Both the position numbers and the translations under genes were made by a program. The notes under the pieces are model-generated. The model worked only from the letters and a program-made list of their open reading frames with translations, was not told the origin of the DNA and ran no database searches. Below, piece by piece: positions 1 through 11,422 of a stretch of 64,000 nucleotides of DNA. The first letter of the stretch is position 1. Each line of letters begins with the position of its first letter. The DNA comes from Bretschneidera sinensis (taxonomy: Eukaryota; Streptophyta; Magnoliopsida; Brassicales; Akaniaceae), in contig CM043700.1 of NCBI GenBank assembly GCA_023935145.1, forward strand, positions 25,204,001 to 25,268,000. The letters are read 5' to 3'.

Positions 1-83
1 GCCTTTGCTAAGTAGCGGGTGATTTTCTCTCCTCGGGCCTCGTACTTCCCATTTACCGGGTTTACTACTAACTATAAGTCACT

Positions 84-883
84 CTACGCATCACGGTCTT
101 CTACAGATAATACTCTAGCTAGCTTTATCCTAGCTAGCAAAGCTTCACATTCGGCCTCGTTGTTTGAGGCCTTGAATTCAAACCTTAGGGTGTATTCTAG
201 GGTGAAACCATTTGGGCTGCCCAAGATGAGCCCGATGCTACTCTCGGTGGAGGATCCGTCAACATGGAGGGTCCACTGAGGGAATAGGTTTGTTTCACCG
301 AAAGTTTGAGGTGGATCCTCTGGCCTTGGTAGAGTGGTTTCCATGACATAGTCGGCTAAGGTCTGGGCTTTGATGGCAGCCCGGGGCCGATAGCAAATGT
401 CGAACTCACTGAGTTCTATCGACCATTTAACCATTCTACTGAGCACTTATCTAAGGGGTTGGTCGGTCAAGAAGGTGATCGTGTAGGCCTGGAAGCACGG
501 CCTGAGCTTACGGGCCGAGATTAATAGGGCATACGCTATTTTCTCCGCAAGAAGGTACCTTCTTTCTACATCATGAATAACCTTGCTCATATAGTATACA
601 GGTTTTTGCCCGCCTTCTTCATCCCAAATTAGGACGAAGGCTACCACTTCTTGCCGAGCCGAAAGGTATAAGAATAGCTCTTTGTCCGCTATGGGTTTGG
701 TGAGCAAGGGGGCGAACCCAGATATTTTTTCAATTCCCTGAACATTTCTTGGTAATCTTCGGACCATAAAAAGTTTTTGGCCTTTTTGATGGCTTTAAAA
801 AAGGGGAAGCACTTCTCCGCAGACTTTGACATGAATCGACTTAAAGCGACTATCCTCCTAGTGAGCAACTGGACTTCCTTCAC
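84..883 (-). pseudogene. gypsy RT thumb, RNase H and archaeal-type RNase H (copy A)
   Basis: Minus-strand fragments run from the RT/RNase H connection (about 689-883) through the standard gypsy RNase H (447-767, with LYLSARQEVV and PVYYMSKVI motifs) into a second, archaeal-type RNase H (84-446). The latter carries HVDGSST and NNEAECEALL, the first catalytic Asp and a Glu-containing motif. The ORFs overlap in different frames near 767 and stop near 446, so the polyprotein is broken. The paired RNase H domains are the main evidence for the Tat lineage. Confidence 0.82.
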
Positions 884-889
884 CGTCCA

Positions 890-1650
890 AGGCGGGCTTA
901 TGCCAAGGATGGCATCTATCTTCTCAGGGTTTGCCTTTATACCCCTATGAGTTACTATAAATCAGAGGAACTTTCCCCTAGTGACTCCAAAGGCACACTT
1001 GGTGGGATTCAGCCTCATCTGGTGACGTCGAAGGACTTCAAAGGCCTCTTTCAAGTTGGCTTCGTGGTCTTTTGCCCTGATGCTTTTGACCACCATGTCA
1101 TTAATATAAACTTCCATATTTCAACCTATTTACTCCTGGAATATTTTGTTCACCAGCCTTTGGTAAGTTGCCCCAGCATTCTTTAAACAAAAGGGCATGA
1201 CTTTGTAACAGTAAAGCCCCTGCTCCGTGACAAAGGTTGTTTTGTCTTGATCTGGTTTATACATAAGGATCTGGTTGTACCTCGAGTATGCGTTCATGAA
1301 GGTCAACAACTCTTGGCCCGACGTCGCATCGACGAGCTGGTCAATCCTCAGCAAGGGAAAGCTGTCATTCGGACAAACCTTGTTGAGGTCCGAGAAGTCG
1401 ATACAGATCCACCACTTTCCACTTTCCTTTTTTTACCATTATCATGTTGGACACCCAGTCCGGGTAATTTACTTCTTGGATAAATTTGGCCACGAGCAGT
1501 TTGTAGACCTCTACTCAGATGGCGATCTGCCGCTCGAGGGCAAATGATCTTTTTCTCTGGATGACCAACTTTTGAATTGGGTTTACGTTCAATCGGTGCA
1601 TTATGACTTTTGGGCTGATCCTTGGCATGTCTGTGGTGGACTAGGCAAAA
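890..1650 (-). pseudogene. gypsy reverse transcriptase (copy A), catalytic Asp lost
   Basis: The RT core reads on the minus strand. Residues around 1130-1354 include DATSGQELLTFMNAYSRYNQ and GLYCYKVMPFCLKNAGATYQ, typical of plant gypsy RT. The catalytic box at about 1090-1110 reads YINDM where the family has Y-V/I-D-D-M, so the first Asp is Asn (GAT to AAT). The copy B counterpart still reads YIDDM. Stops and frame changes interrupt the rest, so no activity is possible. Confidence 0.8.
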
Positions 1651-2079
1651 AGATCTTGGTTTGCCCAGAAAAGGGCGAGTAACAGTTCTTTGGGGGCATT
1701 TAGGAGATTGGAGCCAACTTGGATGGTTTGAGAGCTATCATCACTGAGGGGCACAACGGTTAATTCTTTACCAACTGGCCCCGTGGTTTTCTTTCTTCGT
1801 CTCAAAAGTCATCCAGCTCGAGTAGGAGGGCCTTCGCCTTCTTACCTTCTTTCCTTCTCTCACCGTACTGAGATAATAGGACCTAGAGATCTGCTGGTCT
1901 CCCCTGACTTCGCCCACTCCTCCCTTCGTGGGGAATTTGACTTTCGGGTGGTATGCGGAGATAACCACTCAGAGTTGGTTAAGAGTAGGCCAGCCGAGTA
2001 TTATGTTGTAGGACGAAAGCTGTCAGATGACCAGGAAGGCAGTCTGTATGGTAGTCTCTTGCGGGGCTATTCTTGCTGT

Positions 2080-2460
2080 CACTAGGAGGGTTATGTTGCC
2101 CTCTGAAAACATCGGTCCTCCGAGAAGCCATAGAGAATGGTTGAGACCGATTTTAATCAGGAGTCTCCCAGTTTCATCTGTTGGAGAACGTCATAGAACA
2201 GGATGTCGATCGAGCTCCCATTGTCGATCAGGACTCGTCTGACCTCGTGGTTAGCCACGAGAAGGGAGATGACCACGACATTATCATGCGAGGTCTGGAC
2301 CCCTTCCAGATCCTTGTCCGAAAAAGAAATGGTCATTTCTGCCTTCTGTCGTTCGTGAGGTCCAGAGACAGAAGCTACTGATCGGGCATAAGACTTTTCG
2401 CAGTTTTCGGACGTACCCCCAGCTGTGAGCCCCCCGCAGATGGTTTTGATATTTTTACCA
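2080..2460 (-). pseudogene. gypsy aspartic protease remnant (copy A)
   Basis: The minus strand around 2210-2235 encodes the retropepsin-like active-site stretch VLIDNGSS, clearer in copy B. In this family the catalytic motif is D-T/N-G-S. The fragment lies between gag and RT as expected for the Ty3 gene order. The frame is broken, so it is annotated as a remnant. Confidence 0.6.
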
Positions 2461-2599
2461 TGATAACCTCTGGTTTCTTCTGGCTGGGCTCCCCACGTCT
2501 CGGCCTAGGACTCCTCCGAATAGGTCGCGTTGCCCTATTTCGTTCAAATGGGCGCTCAGGAATTCTCTAGGGTTGCTCCATAAAATTTTCCATCCATGG

Positions 2600-3947
2600 C
2601 CCGATAAACTCTTTTAGTTGTCCTCTGCTGATAAGGGCTTCGATCTAGTTTTTTAGCGTCTGGCACTCTTCTGTGTCGTGACCGTGGTTCCTGTCGAACC
2701 TACACCATTTACCTTGGTCTAGGTTAAGGAACAACGGTCTTGGAGGTCACTGCAAGATCGTCTATTCCTGGATTTGCATCAGGACGTCGGTCCTAGATGC
2801 ATTGAGTGGGGTGAAGTTCTCGAAGGGCTTAAGGGCCCTGGGTCCACTCTCGAAGGGCCTGGAAGCCCGAAGTCTATCCTCAAAAGTTCTGAAAGCCCTC
2901 GATCTATCTTCACGGAATGGTCGTTTGATGGGTTCCCGGCCCGGGCTGGTAGGGCTCTTTTTTCTCCTTTCTGTATCCCCTTCTCACTCCCTTCGAAATG
3001 CCTGGTTGTCTTCCGCCAGCATGTATTTCTCGGCTCAGGCCAAGATTTCACTCATGTCAACGAGTGGGTGCCTAGTGAGCTTTGAACTGGAGATCCCAGA
3101 TCTTAACCTATTTTTGAAAGCCAACATCTTGACACTGGGGTCGAGGTTGGGGATCTCCTAGGTGATGGAATTGAACCTCGAAATGTAGTCCTAGAGCTTC
3201 TCTCCTTTTAACTGGACGATATTAAATAGGGACTTTGAGGTTTTCTTTGGCCCTTTGCTGCTGAAGAAATGTGAGGCGAAGGCATAACTTAGTTATTTGA
3301 ATGTATGGATACCTCCAGGTTTCAAACGAGAATACCACATTGCGGCCGCCTTCTCTTGCGTTAGGGGAAAAGGCTCTACATATCACATGATTAAAGTGTC
3401 TATGGAGCGTCATCGTGGTTTTGTAGTGCTGGAGATGGTCCAGGAGGTATGTAGATCCATTATATGGCTTAATTTGAGGCATTCAGAAGTTCGGTAGGAG
3501 GGGGGCCTCAAGGACCTCCTGAGCAAAGGGAGGGACCTGTACATCGAGTTTATCTATAACACTGTGGCTATGACCCTTGAGTACTTCTTTGATCCGTCCT
3601 TCTTTATCCTCTATTCGCTTGCCGAGACCTTTACTCCTTCTGGACGAGAGACTTTCTTTGGACTTGGCCACACGAGGCGGGGAAAACTCAACCGCGGAAC
3701 AACCATCGACAGAGAGTCTACAGCTGGCCGAACCAGTGCCACTGGGGTCCGACCGAGAGGGTGCTGGTGATGGCTGACGAGCTCCTCCACGGATCTCGAC
3801 GGCTAGGTTAGCCACTAGCCACGAAAGTTCTTCGAACTATGCCTAGATAGTAGCTATGTTGGGATGCGCCTCGGATTCGGCCGAGGAACTTGATCTGGAC
3901 CTCATTGCTCCTTTACCGACGTCTCTGGCAGGAGATTTAAGTGGCAT
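2600..3947 (-). pseudogene. gypsy gag (copy A), broken
   Basis: The gag start Met lies at 3945-3947 on the minus strand, just inside the primer-binding region, and begins MPLKSPARDVGKGAMRSRSS. A stop follows within about 40 codons. Further pieces at 3483-3815 (N-terminal region), 3222-3482 (retrotransposon gag core, LQHYKTTMTLHRH) and 2779-3051 are in shifted frames. The zinc-knuckle-like end (KWCRFDRNHGHDTEECQTLK, about 2645-2715) matches the Cys-His pattern of Tat gag. The coding potential is destroyed. Confidence 0.78.
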
Positions 3948-4007
3948 GACAACAAATGAGTTCTTTAAACTTCTTCGTTGTTACTATTCAGCGAGAAATG
4001 GTGGATT

Positions 4008-4026
4008 CCCACGGATGGCACCAATC
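4008..4026 (-). other. Retrotransposon primer-binding region (copy A)
   Basis: Directly inside the LTR edge the minus strand reads GATTGGTGCCATCCGTGGGA, similar to the primer-binding stretch common next to plant gypsy LTRs. The same sequence occurs at 13253-13271 in copy B. I did not assign the primer tRNA. Confidence 0.6.
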
Positions 4027-4564
4027 TGTTGATGCCAAAAATACACCTTGCTAAGTTGAAGGCCAGATCTTGAGAAAATTTGCACAGGGTAGAGGAGATG
4101 AGCTAGGGGGTTGCCGGAGGGATGCCTCCGAGGATGCTCCGATGCTTTTGTTAGTTTGCAGTAAAGTGCACGACAATAATGGTGTTTTCTTTTTAGGTCT
4201 AGTAGAAATCGTCGTTTGGACTGTTTACCTGAGTCCTTTTATAGGGCTGTGAGGCAGCCTTTCACCTAAGGTGGGGATGACATGGAGGGCCAACTTGGTT
4301 GGGCAATGATACTTAGGAGGCCCAGCTAGGTTGTCTGGGGCCGTCCGTTTGTGCTTTGCCATGCTGTCTTGGCTAGGAGCCGTCTATGCTTGAGGCAGCC
4401 TTTAGGCCAAGGGTAGTTGGTGATTTGGAGGGCGGTGATAACGTGGGGCTACAGCTGGCTTAGCAATGTTGGTCTGGATAGCGGTGGTGATGTGGAGCTT
4501 GCAGCTGGCTTAGCTGTGATGGCCTAGAGGGTAGACGTCTGTGTGTTGACTTGTCGCCTACCCA
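4027..4564 (-). mobile_element. gypsy 5' LTR (copy A)
   Basis: On the plus strand the LTR begins TGTTGATGCC beside the primer-binding region, and it extends to about 4564, where I place the other end at CTACCCA. A minus-strand TATA box (CCTATAAAAGG) lies at 4235-4245. The U3 part (4250-4550) contains degenerate direct repeats, such as GAGGCAGCCTTT twice and AGCTGGCTTAGC twice. The far border is approximate because no second LTR is present to compare with. Confidence 0.65.
4235..4245 (-). promoter_or_regulatory. LTR TATA box (copy A)
   Basis: CCTATAAAAGG on the minus strand lies about 210 bp inside the LTR, where a U3 promoter is expected. The identical element occurs at 13480-13490 in copy B. 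Confidence 0.5.
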
Positions 4565-4777
4565 TGTGGTGGTCCACGTATTGTTTCTTTATTGGATGTG
4601 CATTTTTTGCAGTATCAGGTGGTTTATATATATATGGATGCTCTTAATATGCTTTTCTGTTAGGATGAAAATGATAAAAGGATTTTTTGGCAAGCTACCC
4701 AATAATTATTACAGGGTATTTTCACCATTGTTTAGAATGAAAATCTTTTTTCATGCATGCTAGAGGAGGCAAAGTGA

Positions 4778-4879
4778 AAGGAGATTACGGGCATTAAAGT
4801 TGCAAGGAAAGCTTGCCACGTTCATCGTCTACTTTTTGCAGATGATCACTTTATGGTCTTTAGAACTAATATGGAAATC
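4778..4879 (+). pseudogene. LINE (L1-type) reverse transcriptase scrap (copy A)
   Basis: In one plus frame this stretch encodes a segment ending around KVARKACHVHRLLFADD, the YADD-box region of plant non-LTR retrotransposon RT (here FADD). It is very short and flanked by stops. The same scrap occurs at about 14020-14125. It is a dead fragment next to the gypsy LTR, so the gypsy element probably inserted into or beside it. Confidence 0.65.
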
Positions 4880-6839
4880 CAATTTGGATTTTATAAGAAA
4901 AAGTATTTGTTTTAGGTTTTAATCATTTTAACCTCTCATTTGGATTTTGTCGAGTTTTAACCTTAAAATTTATAAATTATGTTTAATCATTTATCTAATC
5001 TATCTTATAGCTTTTCTTTATCCTCGGGCACAAAATCAATGTGAGATCGACGATGAAGAGTTTTCGGATCTTGATGGTCTTTGATTATTTTTTAATGAGA
5101 ATTATATTTTGCATATTTTTAATTAATTTATATAATTTAACAGATAGTATGATCTGATTTATTTATTATAAAATGTGGTTTGAACAGGACAGAATAGATT
5201 CACATGTGAACATCTTATTTTTAAAATATATATAATATTATTATCTACATCATAAATTTTATAGTTAGTACTCAAGGGATTCTGTCGCGGATAATTTTTA
5301 ATAAAATATATTTTTTAATTGTTTGTGATGGTTATGCTTCCGTCGTTGATACTAAGTCGAGTAACCATGACTAAGTGACATTTGTCGTTGATAAAATATT
5401 ATTTTTTATTGAAATATTGTTTTCTCTAATTTTCACAATGGCGGTCAAAACGTTATTAAGTCATTAGCAAAACATATTTTTTTTATGATGACTTTTTCTG
5501 TCGCAAATAATTTAATTAACAAATGTCTCTAAGACAACACGTGTTAACTAAACCATCATAATTTATAGCACATGTAACAAGTAATTATCACAAATATTGT
5601 TAAGGTCGAGAATATTTTACAAAACGAGAGTTCACACGAATACGAGTTTAGTGTATATAAATAAGCATTAATATAATTCAAAAACTTAATGATATGATTC
5701 TTGAACCCAAATTATTTTTATTTTCTTATATAAAATAATTAACTTGTAAATATTCTAAGCAATATAATAACATATCTTTAACAATATAATAATACCGATT
5801 ATACTAACTTCAATATCTAGTGTATTAAATTACTGTCATATTGTAATTTCTCAAGAATATCCTACTGACAGATCCGGATATTCTCCAAAAACAAATGAGG
5901 TAGTTTCTCCAAGTTCAAGTTGTGTTGATTTAATAAACTACTTTTGAGTTCCGGTTTTGCCCTTTCATTGGTTTTCCCCGCTTCTCTGCTACTCCATTTT
6001 TAGTGACCTTGTCGTGTAGGACAGGGTGGCAGTGAAAGAACAAAAGCAGTTTTCGCGTTTATTAACTTGATTTAAATTTATGTTGCGATGGATATTCTAA
6101 TTGCTTTGGGATTATACTCTGCGTCATAAATGAGCAAAAGATATAGCTTTATTTGGTTTTTCAACCCGTTCATTTCGATAAATTCAATCACTTTAGTATT
6201 AGGTTAGCATTGAGATAACTAATAAATAATAGATAAAATAGAGGAATTTTTATTTACACTAGGTGCGAAGCTCATTTTTGCATCGATATAGAAACTTGAT
6301 TGGTAATTTTGAAAAACTTAATTAATTATGTTCGTATTTACTTAATTAACATAACTAGTGAAGTTCTAAAAAATTATCAAATTTTTTTTTACTCCAACGC
6401 AAAAATGAGTTTTGCATCCGATGCATGTAAGATTCTATCGACAAAATGCTTGGAATCACACGTTACATCAGTGCTGACCTAATGTTGAGGTGGAAATTCA
6501 ATGAGATTTTGAGGCCAAATTCATTGAAAGGATCATATTGAGAAACAAAAAAAAATCGTAAGACTTGATTGGTACAACTGAAAATTGTGTGACCAAAATA
6601 TAAATCGGTTAATAGTTGTATGATCAAAATAAACATTTAGCCCAAAGATAATTAAGAAACCTACCACTAATTAAATGAATAACTAAAATTCTAGCTATCA
6701 ACCAAATGAATTAACCATATCAGATCCGCAACAAAATGATTTTTTTCCTAACAGAACTGCAACGAAATAAGTTTTAAAATATCAACAATAAAAAAATAGA
6801 AAGAGTTTTTTAGATTGATTGTCACCAATAAGAGCTTTT
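4880..6839. other. AT-rich noncoding flank in copy A
   Basis: I found no gene here. The sequence is AT-rich, with scattered GTCG/CGAC-containing short repeats at 5280-5560. At 6258-6430 an inverted repeat pairs the arm containing GCTCATTTTTGCATCG (about 6268-6284) with the arm containing GCAAAAATGAGTTTTGCATC (about 6399-6420). It is duplicated in copy B at about 14125-17308. Confidence 0.7.
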
Positions 6840-7441
6840 TGTTAGGATTAGACTCAAAATCTGATTAAGCGATATTGAAACTCCAATTAAAATAGGAAGA
6901 TTTTGATCGGGTGGAGGCAAACCAGCGCGTGGATTGAAATATTTAAGAATTTGAGTCGAGGGAGAAATTTTTTTGGGTACTCCTCAAATCCCACATCGGA
7001 GAGAAGTGCTATTGTAAGTTGTTCTAGTCCCACTTCGTCTATGTACCAAAAGGATGTAGGTGCTAATTATTATAAATATGGACATAATAAAATGTAGTCT
7101 TTCACCCTTATTCCTTAACCAGAAATAATTGGTCAGATGAGAGTGTAGCAACAAAACACCAATATAGAGATCCAAGGGTTGAGTGAATATTTGATGTATC
7201 GGGGTTTTAGGTTGTGAGATTAGGGAGAATTTTCACACAGTTTTGTTTAGAAAAATTGTGTATTATGGTGTAGTGAGTTTTAACAGCTTTCCTCCATCCA
7301 AAAGTTACAAAGGTAGTGGAATAATGATTGGCTCAGGGACGTAGACAAGAGGTGTCGAACCACGATAAAAATTATTATATTTTTTTCTCTTTATTTTTGC
7401 TATTGTGATTGTGTAATTTTGAGGTGTCAGAATTTTCAACA
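6840..7441 (+). mobile_element. Solo copia-type LTR (copy A)
   Basis: This 602-bp segment begins TGTTAGGATT and ends TTTTCAACA (TG...CA). It has internal sequence typical of plant copia LTRs: ATCCCACATCGGAGAGAAG, a TATAAATATGG promoter-like site near 7071, and the downstream TTGTGAGATTAGGGAG and CAAGAGGTGTCGAACCACG stretches. No internal copia sequence follows. The flanking 5-mers (CTTTT and GTTTT) match only in part. It is probably a solo LTR made by recombination. Orientation is inferred from the TATA position. Confidence 0.7.
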
Positions 7442-7457
7442 GTTTTGAGATTGCTTC

Positions 7458-7644
7458 AGAGGCATGAGGAAGATGAGGGTGAGGAGCAGCCCATGCCAGA
7501 GAAAGAGCAGCTCGCTAATGGGGAAGAACATCCAAGCACAGGGCGAGGGCAGCCCTCCATAGAGGAAGAACATCCAAGCTCAGGGCGAGGGCAGCCCGCA
7601 CCAGAGGGGGAGGCCGAGGCTGAGGCAGCTCCTGCCCTAGACTA
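7458..7644 (+). pseudogene. Antisense ORF of Tat element, C-terminal end only
   Basis: The plus-strand reading frame ends at the TAG at 7642-7644. It encodes a Glu/Pro/Gly-rich tail with a 14-residue (42-bp) tandem repeat, EEHPSTGRGQPSIE then EEHPSSGRGQPAPE. It converges tail to tail with the integrase on the other strand. The open frame upstream to 7409 lies in the neighbouring copia LTR, so the apparent ORF 7409-7645 is a chimera made by the duplication junction. The equivalent fuller ORF is seen at about 31072-32016. Confidence 0.6.
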
Positions 7645-7889
7645 GAGTTTTCTTTTCTTTTTGTACTTCGAGGCCATTAGTGTTTGTAACTTTTTGGAAA
7701 GTTAATAAAAATTTCCTTTCTTCCAACTTTGCTTTCTTTATAATAGTTTTCCTAGTTTACATTTGCCATTATTGTAAAACTTCCTTTCGAAACTTGAGCG
7801 CCGAATCCGAGTTTATTGGTAGAAACGTCAGAGGTGCTCGGCGTTTCAAGTTTGGGGAATATACTTTCCACTCAACTCCTCGAGTTTGA

Positions 7890-9200
7890 AAGTACAAGGG
7901 CGGTACACCCTTTTGATACGATACGGGCCTTCCCAGTTAAGGATCAGCTTTATCGGTTCCTGAGGTCGAGATACTTTGTTCTTTCATAAGACGAGGTCAT
8001 GAAGCCGAAAGTGCCTTCCTCGCACTCGAGAGTTATAATACCTAGCGGTTCGCTGCTGATAGGCCGCTAGTCATATCTGAGCTTTATCTCAGGCTTGGTC
8101 GAGGAGGTCAATATTTACGCGAAGAGCTTCGTCATTGCTTATTTCTTTGAAATTTTGTATTCGGAGCGAGGGCACTCCGATTTCCAAGGGAATTATGGCT
8201 TCAGACCTGTAAGTCATGAAGAAAGGGATTTCCCCCATGGGTGCTCGAGCTGTGGTTCGATATGCAAGAGTATGTTTGGCAGGTGGTTCGTTCACTGCTT
8301 GTCCGCTTCATCTAATCTTCTTTTGATGCCTTGTAGGAGGGTTTTATTAGTTACCTTGGCTTGACCATTAGTCTGTGGGTACTTGACAGAGGAGAAGTGA
8401 TGCTCGATATGCAGCTCATTGCAAAATGTTTTAAACCAAGCACTATCAAACTGCTTGCCATTGTCCGTCACTAGCACTTAAGGTACACCAGACCGATATT
8501 CTATTGATTTCCACACGAAACCTCTAGCTTGATGGTCGGTGATACTGGCCAGTGGTTCAGCCTTCACCCATTTTGTGAAGTAATCTATAGCCACGATGAG
8601 GTACTTCCATTGGCCAGTTGCTCCGATGAAAGGTCCGATGAGGTCCATTCCCCACATAGAGAAAGAGAGTGGACTAGTGACCAGAGTCAGCAGATTTGCC
8701 AGTCTGTGCGAGACGGTGGCATAATGTTGGTAACTTTTGCAATTTTTTACCAACTCCACGACTTCTTCTCTCATCCCAGGCTAATAATAACCTTGGTGAA
8801 GAATTTTGAATGTAAGGGCTCGGCCCCTAAGGTGGTTCCTACAGATCCCTTCATGGACCTCTAGGAGAGCGTAGTTGGTTTTGATCGGGCCAAAGAACCT
8901 CAAGTAGGGTGTTGTGAGACCTCTTTTATACAACTGGCCACCCAAGATCGCATACTGTGCTGTTCAGGAAATGACTTTCCTGGCTTCGTTCATTTCTCTC
9001 GGGAGATGGTCGTCCTGTAAATACCTGAGGATAGGATCCATCAAGTTTCTTCATTGGCTACGGACAGCACTGTGGTTTCATCAATGCTGAGCGTGGCCAG
9101 TGTTTCAAGGTAGACTGCGCGCATGGATTTATGCTGGCGGGAGAAGGCCAGCCAGGCGAAAGAGTCGGCTTTTGAGTTTGTGGTCTAGGGGATCTGGCTT
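7890..9200 (-). pseudogene. gypsy integrase (copy B), catalytic Glu replaced
   Basis: The pieces in minus-strand order are a zinc-binding/N-terminal region and core with MDLIGPF (8478-8774), a core piece with VTDNGKQF and NGQAKVTNKT (8292-8477), then YRTTARAPMGEIPFFMTYRSE (8089-8295) and a terminal NWEGPYRI motif near 7900-7950. The DDE triad keeps both Asp residues, but the Glu of NGQAEVTNKT is Lys (GAG to AAG). Stops at 8478 and frame changes also break the frame. Confidence 0.82.
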
Positions 9201-9239
9201 ATCCAGAACATTTTGCACTTCGCGATAAGTTCTTTAGCC

Positions 9240-10080
9240 CGTGCTAAGTGGCGGGCGATTTTCTCTCATCGGGCCTCTTACTCCCCATTTACTTGGTTTA
9301 CTACTAACTGTGAGTCACTCTACGCATCACGGTCTTCTACAGATGATACTCTAGCCAGTTTTATCCTAGCTAGTAAAGCTTCATATTTGGCCTCGTTGTT
9401 TGAGGCCTTGAATTCGAACCTTAGGGCGTATTCTAGGGTGAAACCATTTGGGCTGCCCAAGATGAGCCCAATGCCACTCTCGGTGGAGGATCCGTCGACA
9501 TGGAAGGTCTACTGAGGGAATAGGTTTATTTCACCGAAAGTTTGAGAGGGATCCTCTGGCCTTGGTAGAGTGGTTTCCATGATAAAGTCGGCTAAGGCCT
9601 GGGCTTTGATGGCAGCCCGGGGCCGATAGCGAATGTCAAACTCGTCGAGTTCTATCGACCATTTCACCATTCTACTAGATACATCCGATTTGTGGAGCAC
9701 TTATCTAAAGGGCTGGTCGGTCAAGAAGGGGATCGTGTTGGCTTGGAAGTACGGCCTGAACTTATGGGCCGAGATTAATAGGGCATACACTATTTTCTTC
9801 ACAAGAAGGTACCTTGTTTCTGCATCATGAATAACCTTGCTCATATAGTACACAGGTTTTTGCACGCCTTCCTCATCCCGAATTAGGATGGAGGCTACCA
9901 CTTCTTGCCGGGCCGAAAGGTATAAGAAGAGCTCTTCGTCGGCTATGGGTTTGGTGAGCAAGGGGGCGTACCCAGATATTTTTTCAATTCCCTGAACACT
10001 TCTTGGTAATCTTCGGACCAGAAAAAGTTTTTGGCCTTTCTAATGGCTTTAAAAAAGGGGAAGTACTTCTCCGTAGACTT
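9240..10080 (-). pseudogene. gypsy RNase H and archaeal-type RNase H (copy B)
   Basis: This is homologous to 84-883. The best pieces are 9701-9961 (LYLSARQEVVASILIRDEEG, first RNase H) and 9509-9700 (connection, ELDEFDIRYRPRAAIKAQ). The archaeal-type RNase H continues to about 9240 in broken frames. The substitutions relative to copy A are mostly transitions. Confidence 0.78.
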
Positions 10081-10139
10081 TGACATGAATCGGCTTAAAG
10101 CGGTTATCCTCCCAGTGAGCAACTAGACTTCCCTCACCG

Positions 10140-10870
10140 TCCAAGGCGGCCTCATGCCAATGATAGCTTATATCTTCTCAAGGTTTGCCTTTATACCCCT
10201 ATGGGTTACCATAAATCAGATGAACTTTCCCCTAGTGACTCCAAAAGCACACTTGGTGGGATTCAGCCTCATCTGGTGACATCGGAGGACTGCAAAGGCC
10301 TCTTTCAAGTTGGCTTCGTGGTCCTTTGCCCCGATGCTTTTGACCAACATATCATCAATATAAACTTTCATATTTCGACCTATTTACTCCTGGAAGATTT
10401 TGTTCACTAGCCTTTGGTAAGTTGCCCCAACATTCTTTAAACAAAAGGCATGACTTTGTAACAGTAGAGCCCCTGCTCCGTGACAAAGGCTATTTTGTCT
10501 TGATCTGGTTTATACATAAGGATCTGGTTATACCCCGAGTATGCGTTCATGAAGGTCAGCAACTCTTGGCCCGACGTCGCGTCGACGAGCTGGTCAATCC
10601 TCGGCAAGGGAAAGCTGTCATTCGGACAAACCTTGTTGAGGTCTGAGAAATCGATACAGATCCACCACTTTCCACTTACCTTTTTTTGCCATTATCACGT
10701 TGGACACCCAGTCCGGGTAATTCGCTTCTCAGATAAATTTGGCCACGAGCAGTTTGTCGACCTCTACTCGGATGGCGATCTGCCACTTAAGGGCAAATGA
10801 TCTTTTCTCTGGATAACCAACTTTTGACTTGGGTTTACATTCAATCGGTGCATTATGACTTTCGAGCTGA
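10140..10870 (-). pseudogene. gypsy reverse transcriptase (copy B)
   Basis: The minus strand around 10340-10380 retains the catalytic YIDDM box. The surrounding RT frame is interrupted and gives no long ORF. The counterpart in copy A has lost the first catalytic Asp. Confidence 0.75.
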
Positions 10871-11422
10871 TCTCTAGCATGTCTGTGGCGGACCAGGTGA
10901 AAAGATCCTAGTTTTCCCGAAGAAGGGCAAATAACAATCTTTTGGGGGAATTTGGGAGATTGGAGCCAATTTGGATGGTTTGAGAGCTATCATCATTGAG
11001 GGGTACAATGGTTAATTCTTCTACCGACTGGCCCCATGGTTTTTTTCCTTCATCTCTAAAGTCATCTAGCTCGAGTGGGAGGGCCTTCGCCTTTTTGCCT
11101 TCTCTCACCGTACTAAGATAGTAGGACCTAGAGATCTGCTGGTCTCCTCTGACTTCGCCCACTCCTCCCTTCGTGGGGAATTTGACTTTCAGGTGGGATG
11201 TGGATATAACCGCTCAGAGTTGGTTAAGAGTAGGCCAGCCGAGTATCATGTTGTAGGATGAAGGCTGTCGGATGACTAGGAAGGCAATCTGTATGGTAGT
11301 CTTTTACGGGGCCATTCTTGCTGTCACTGGGAGGGTTATGTTGCCCTCTAAAAACATCGGTCCTCTTGGAGGCCATAGAGAATGGTGGAGACCGGTTCTA
11401 ATCAGGAGTCTCCTAGTTGCAT

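Larger units (their letters stand above)
1..4564 (-). mobile_element. Ty3/gypsy Tat-type LTR retrotransposon remnant, copy A
   Basis: The element reads on the minus strand: LTR (4027-about 4564), primer-binding region, gag (start Met at 3947), protease (near 2210), reverse transcriptase (about 900-1650) and RNase H (about 84-883). The left edge of the window cuts it before integrase. The archaeal-type RNase H next to the ordinary one marks the Tat lineage (Retand/Ogre relatives). All domains are broken by stops and frameshifts, so it cannot encode its own movement. No second LTR is visible here. Confidence 0.85.
1..7457. repeat. Tandem segmental duplication, copy A
   Basis: This stretch matches 9237-17919 in the same order and orientation. 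Position 1 aligns with 9237, and the match ends at TTGCTTC at 7457, aligned with TTGCTTC ending at 17919. It contains gypsy pol/gag remnants, a gypsy LTR, a LINE scrap, an AT-rich flank and a solo copia LTR. By eye the first 165 bases differ from copy B by roughly 9%, mostly transitions. The left end of copy A lies outside the window. The repeat includes flanking sequence of several different element types, so duplication of a DNA block explains it better than two independent insertions. Confidence 0.85.

Noticed and set aside
5871..5890. P1BS-like GGATATTC in copy A
   Set aside because: The 8-mer occurs by chance in AT-rich DNA, and no gene follows it. It is only meaningful next to the SPX gene.
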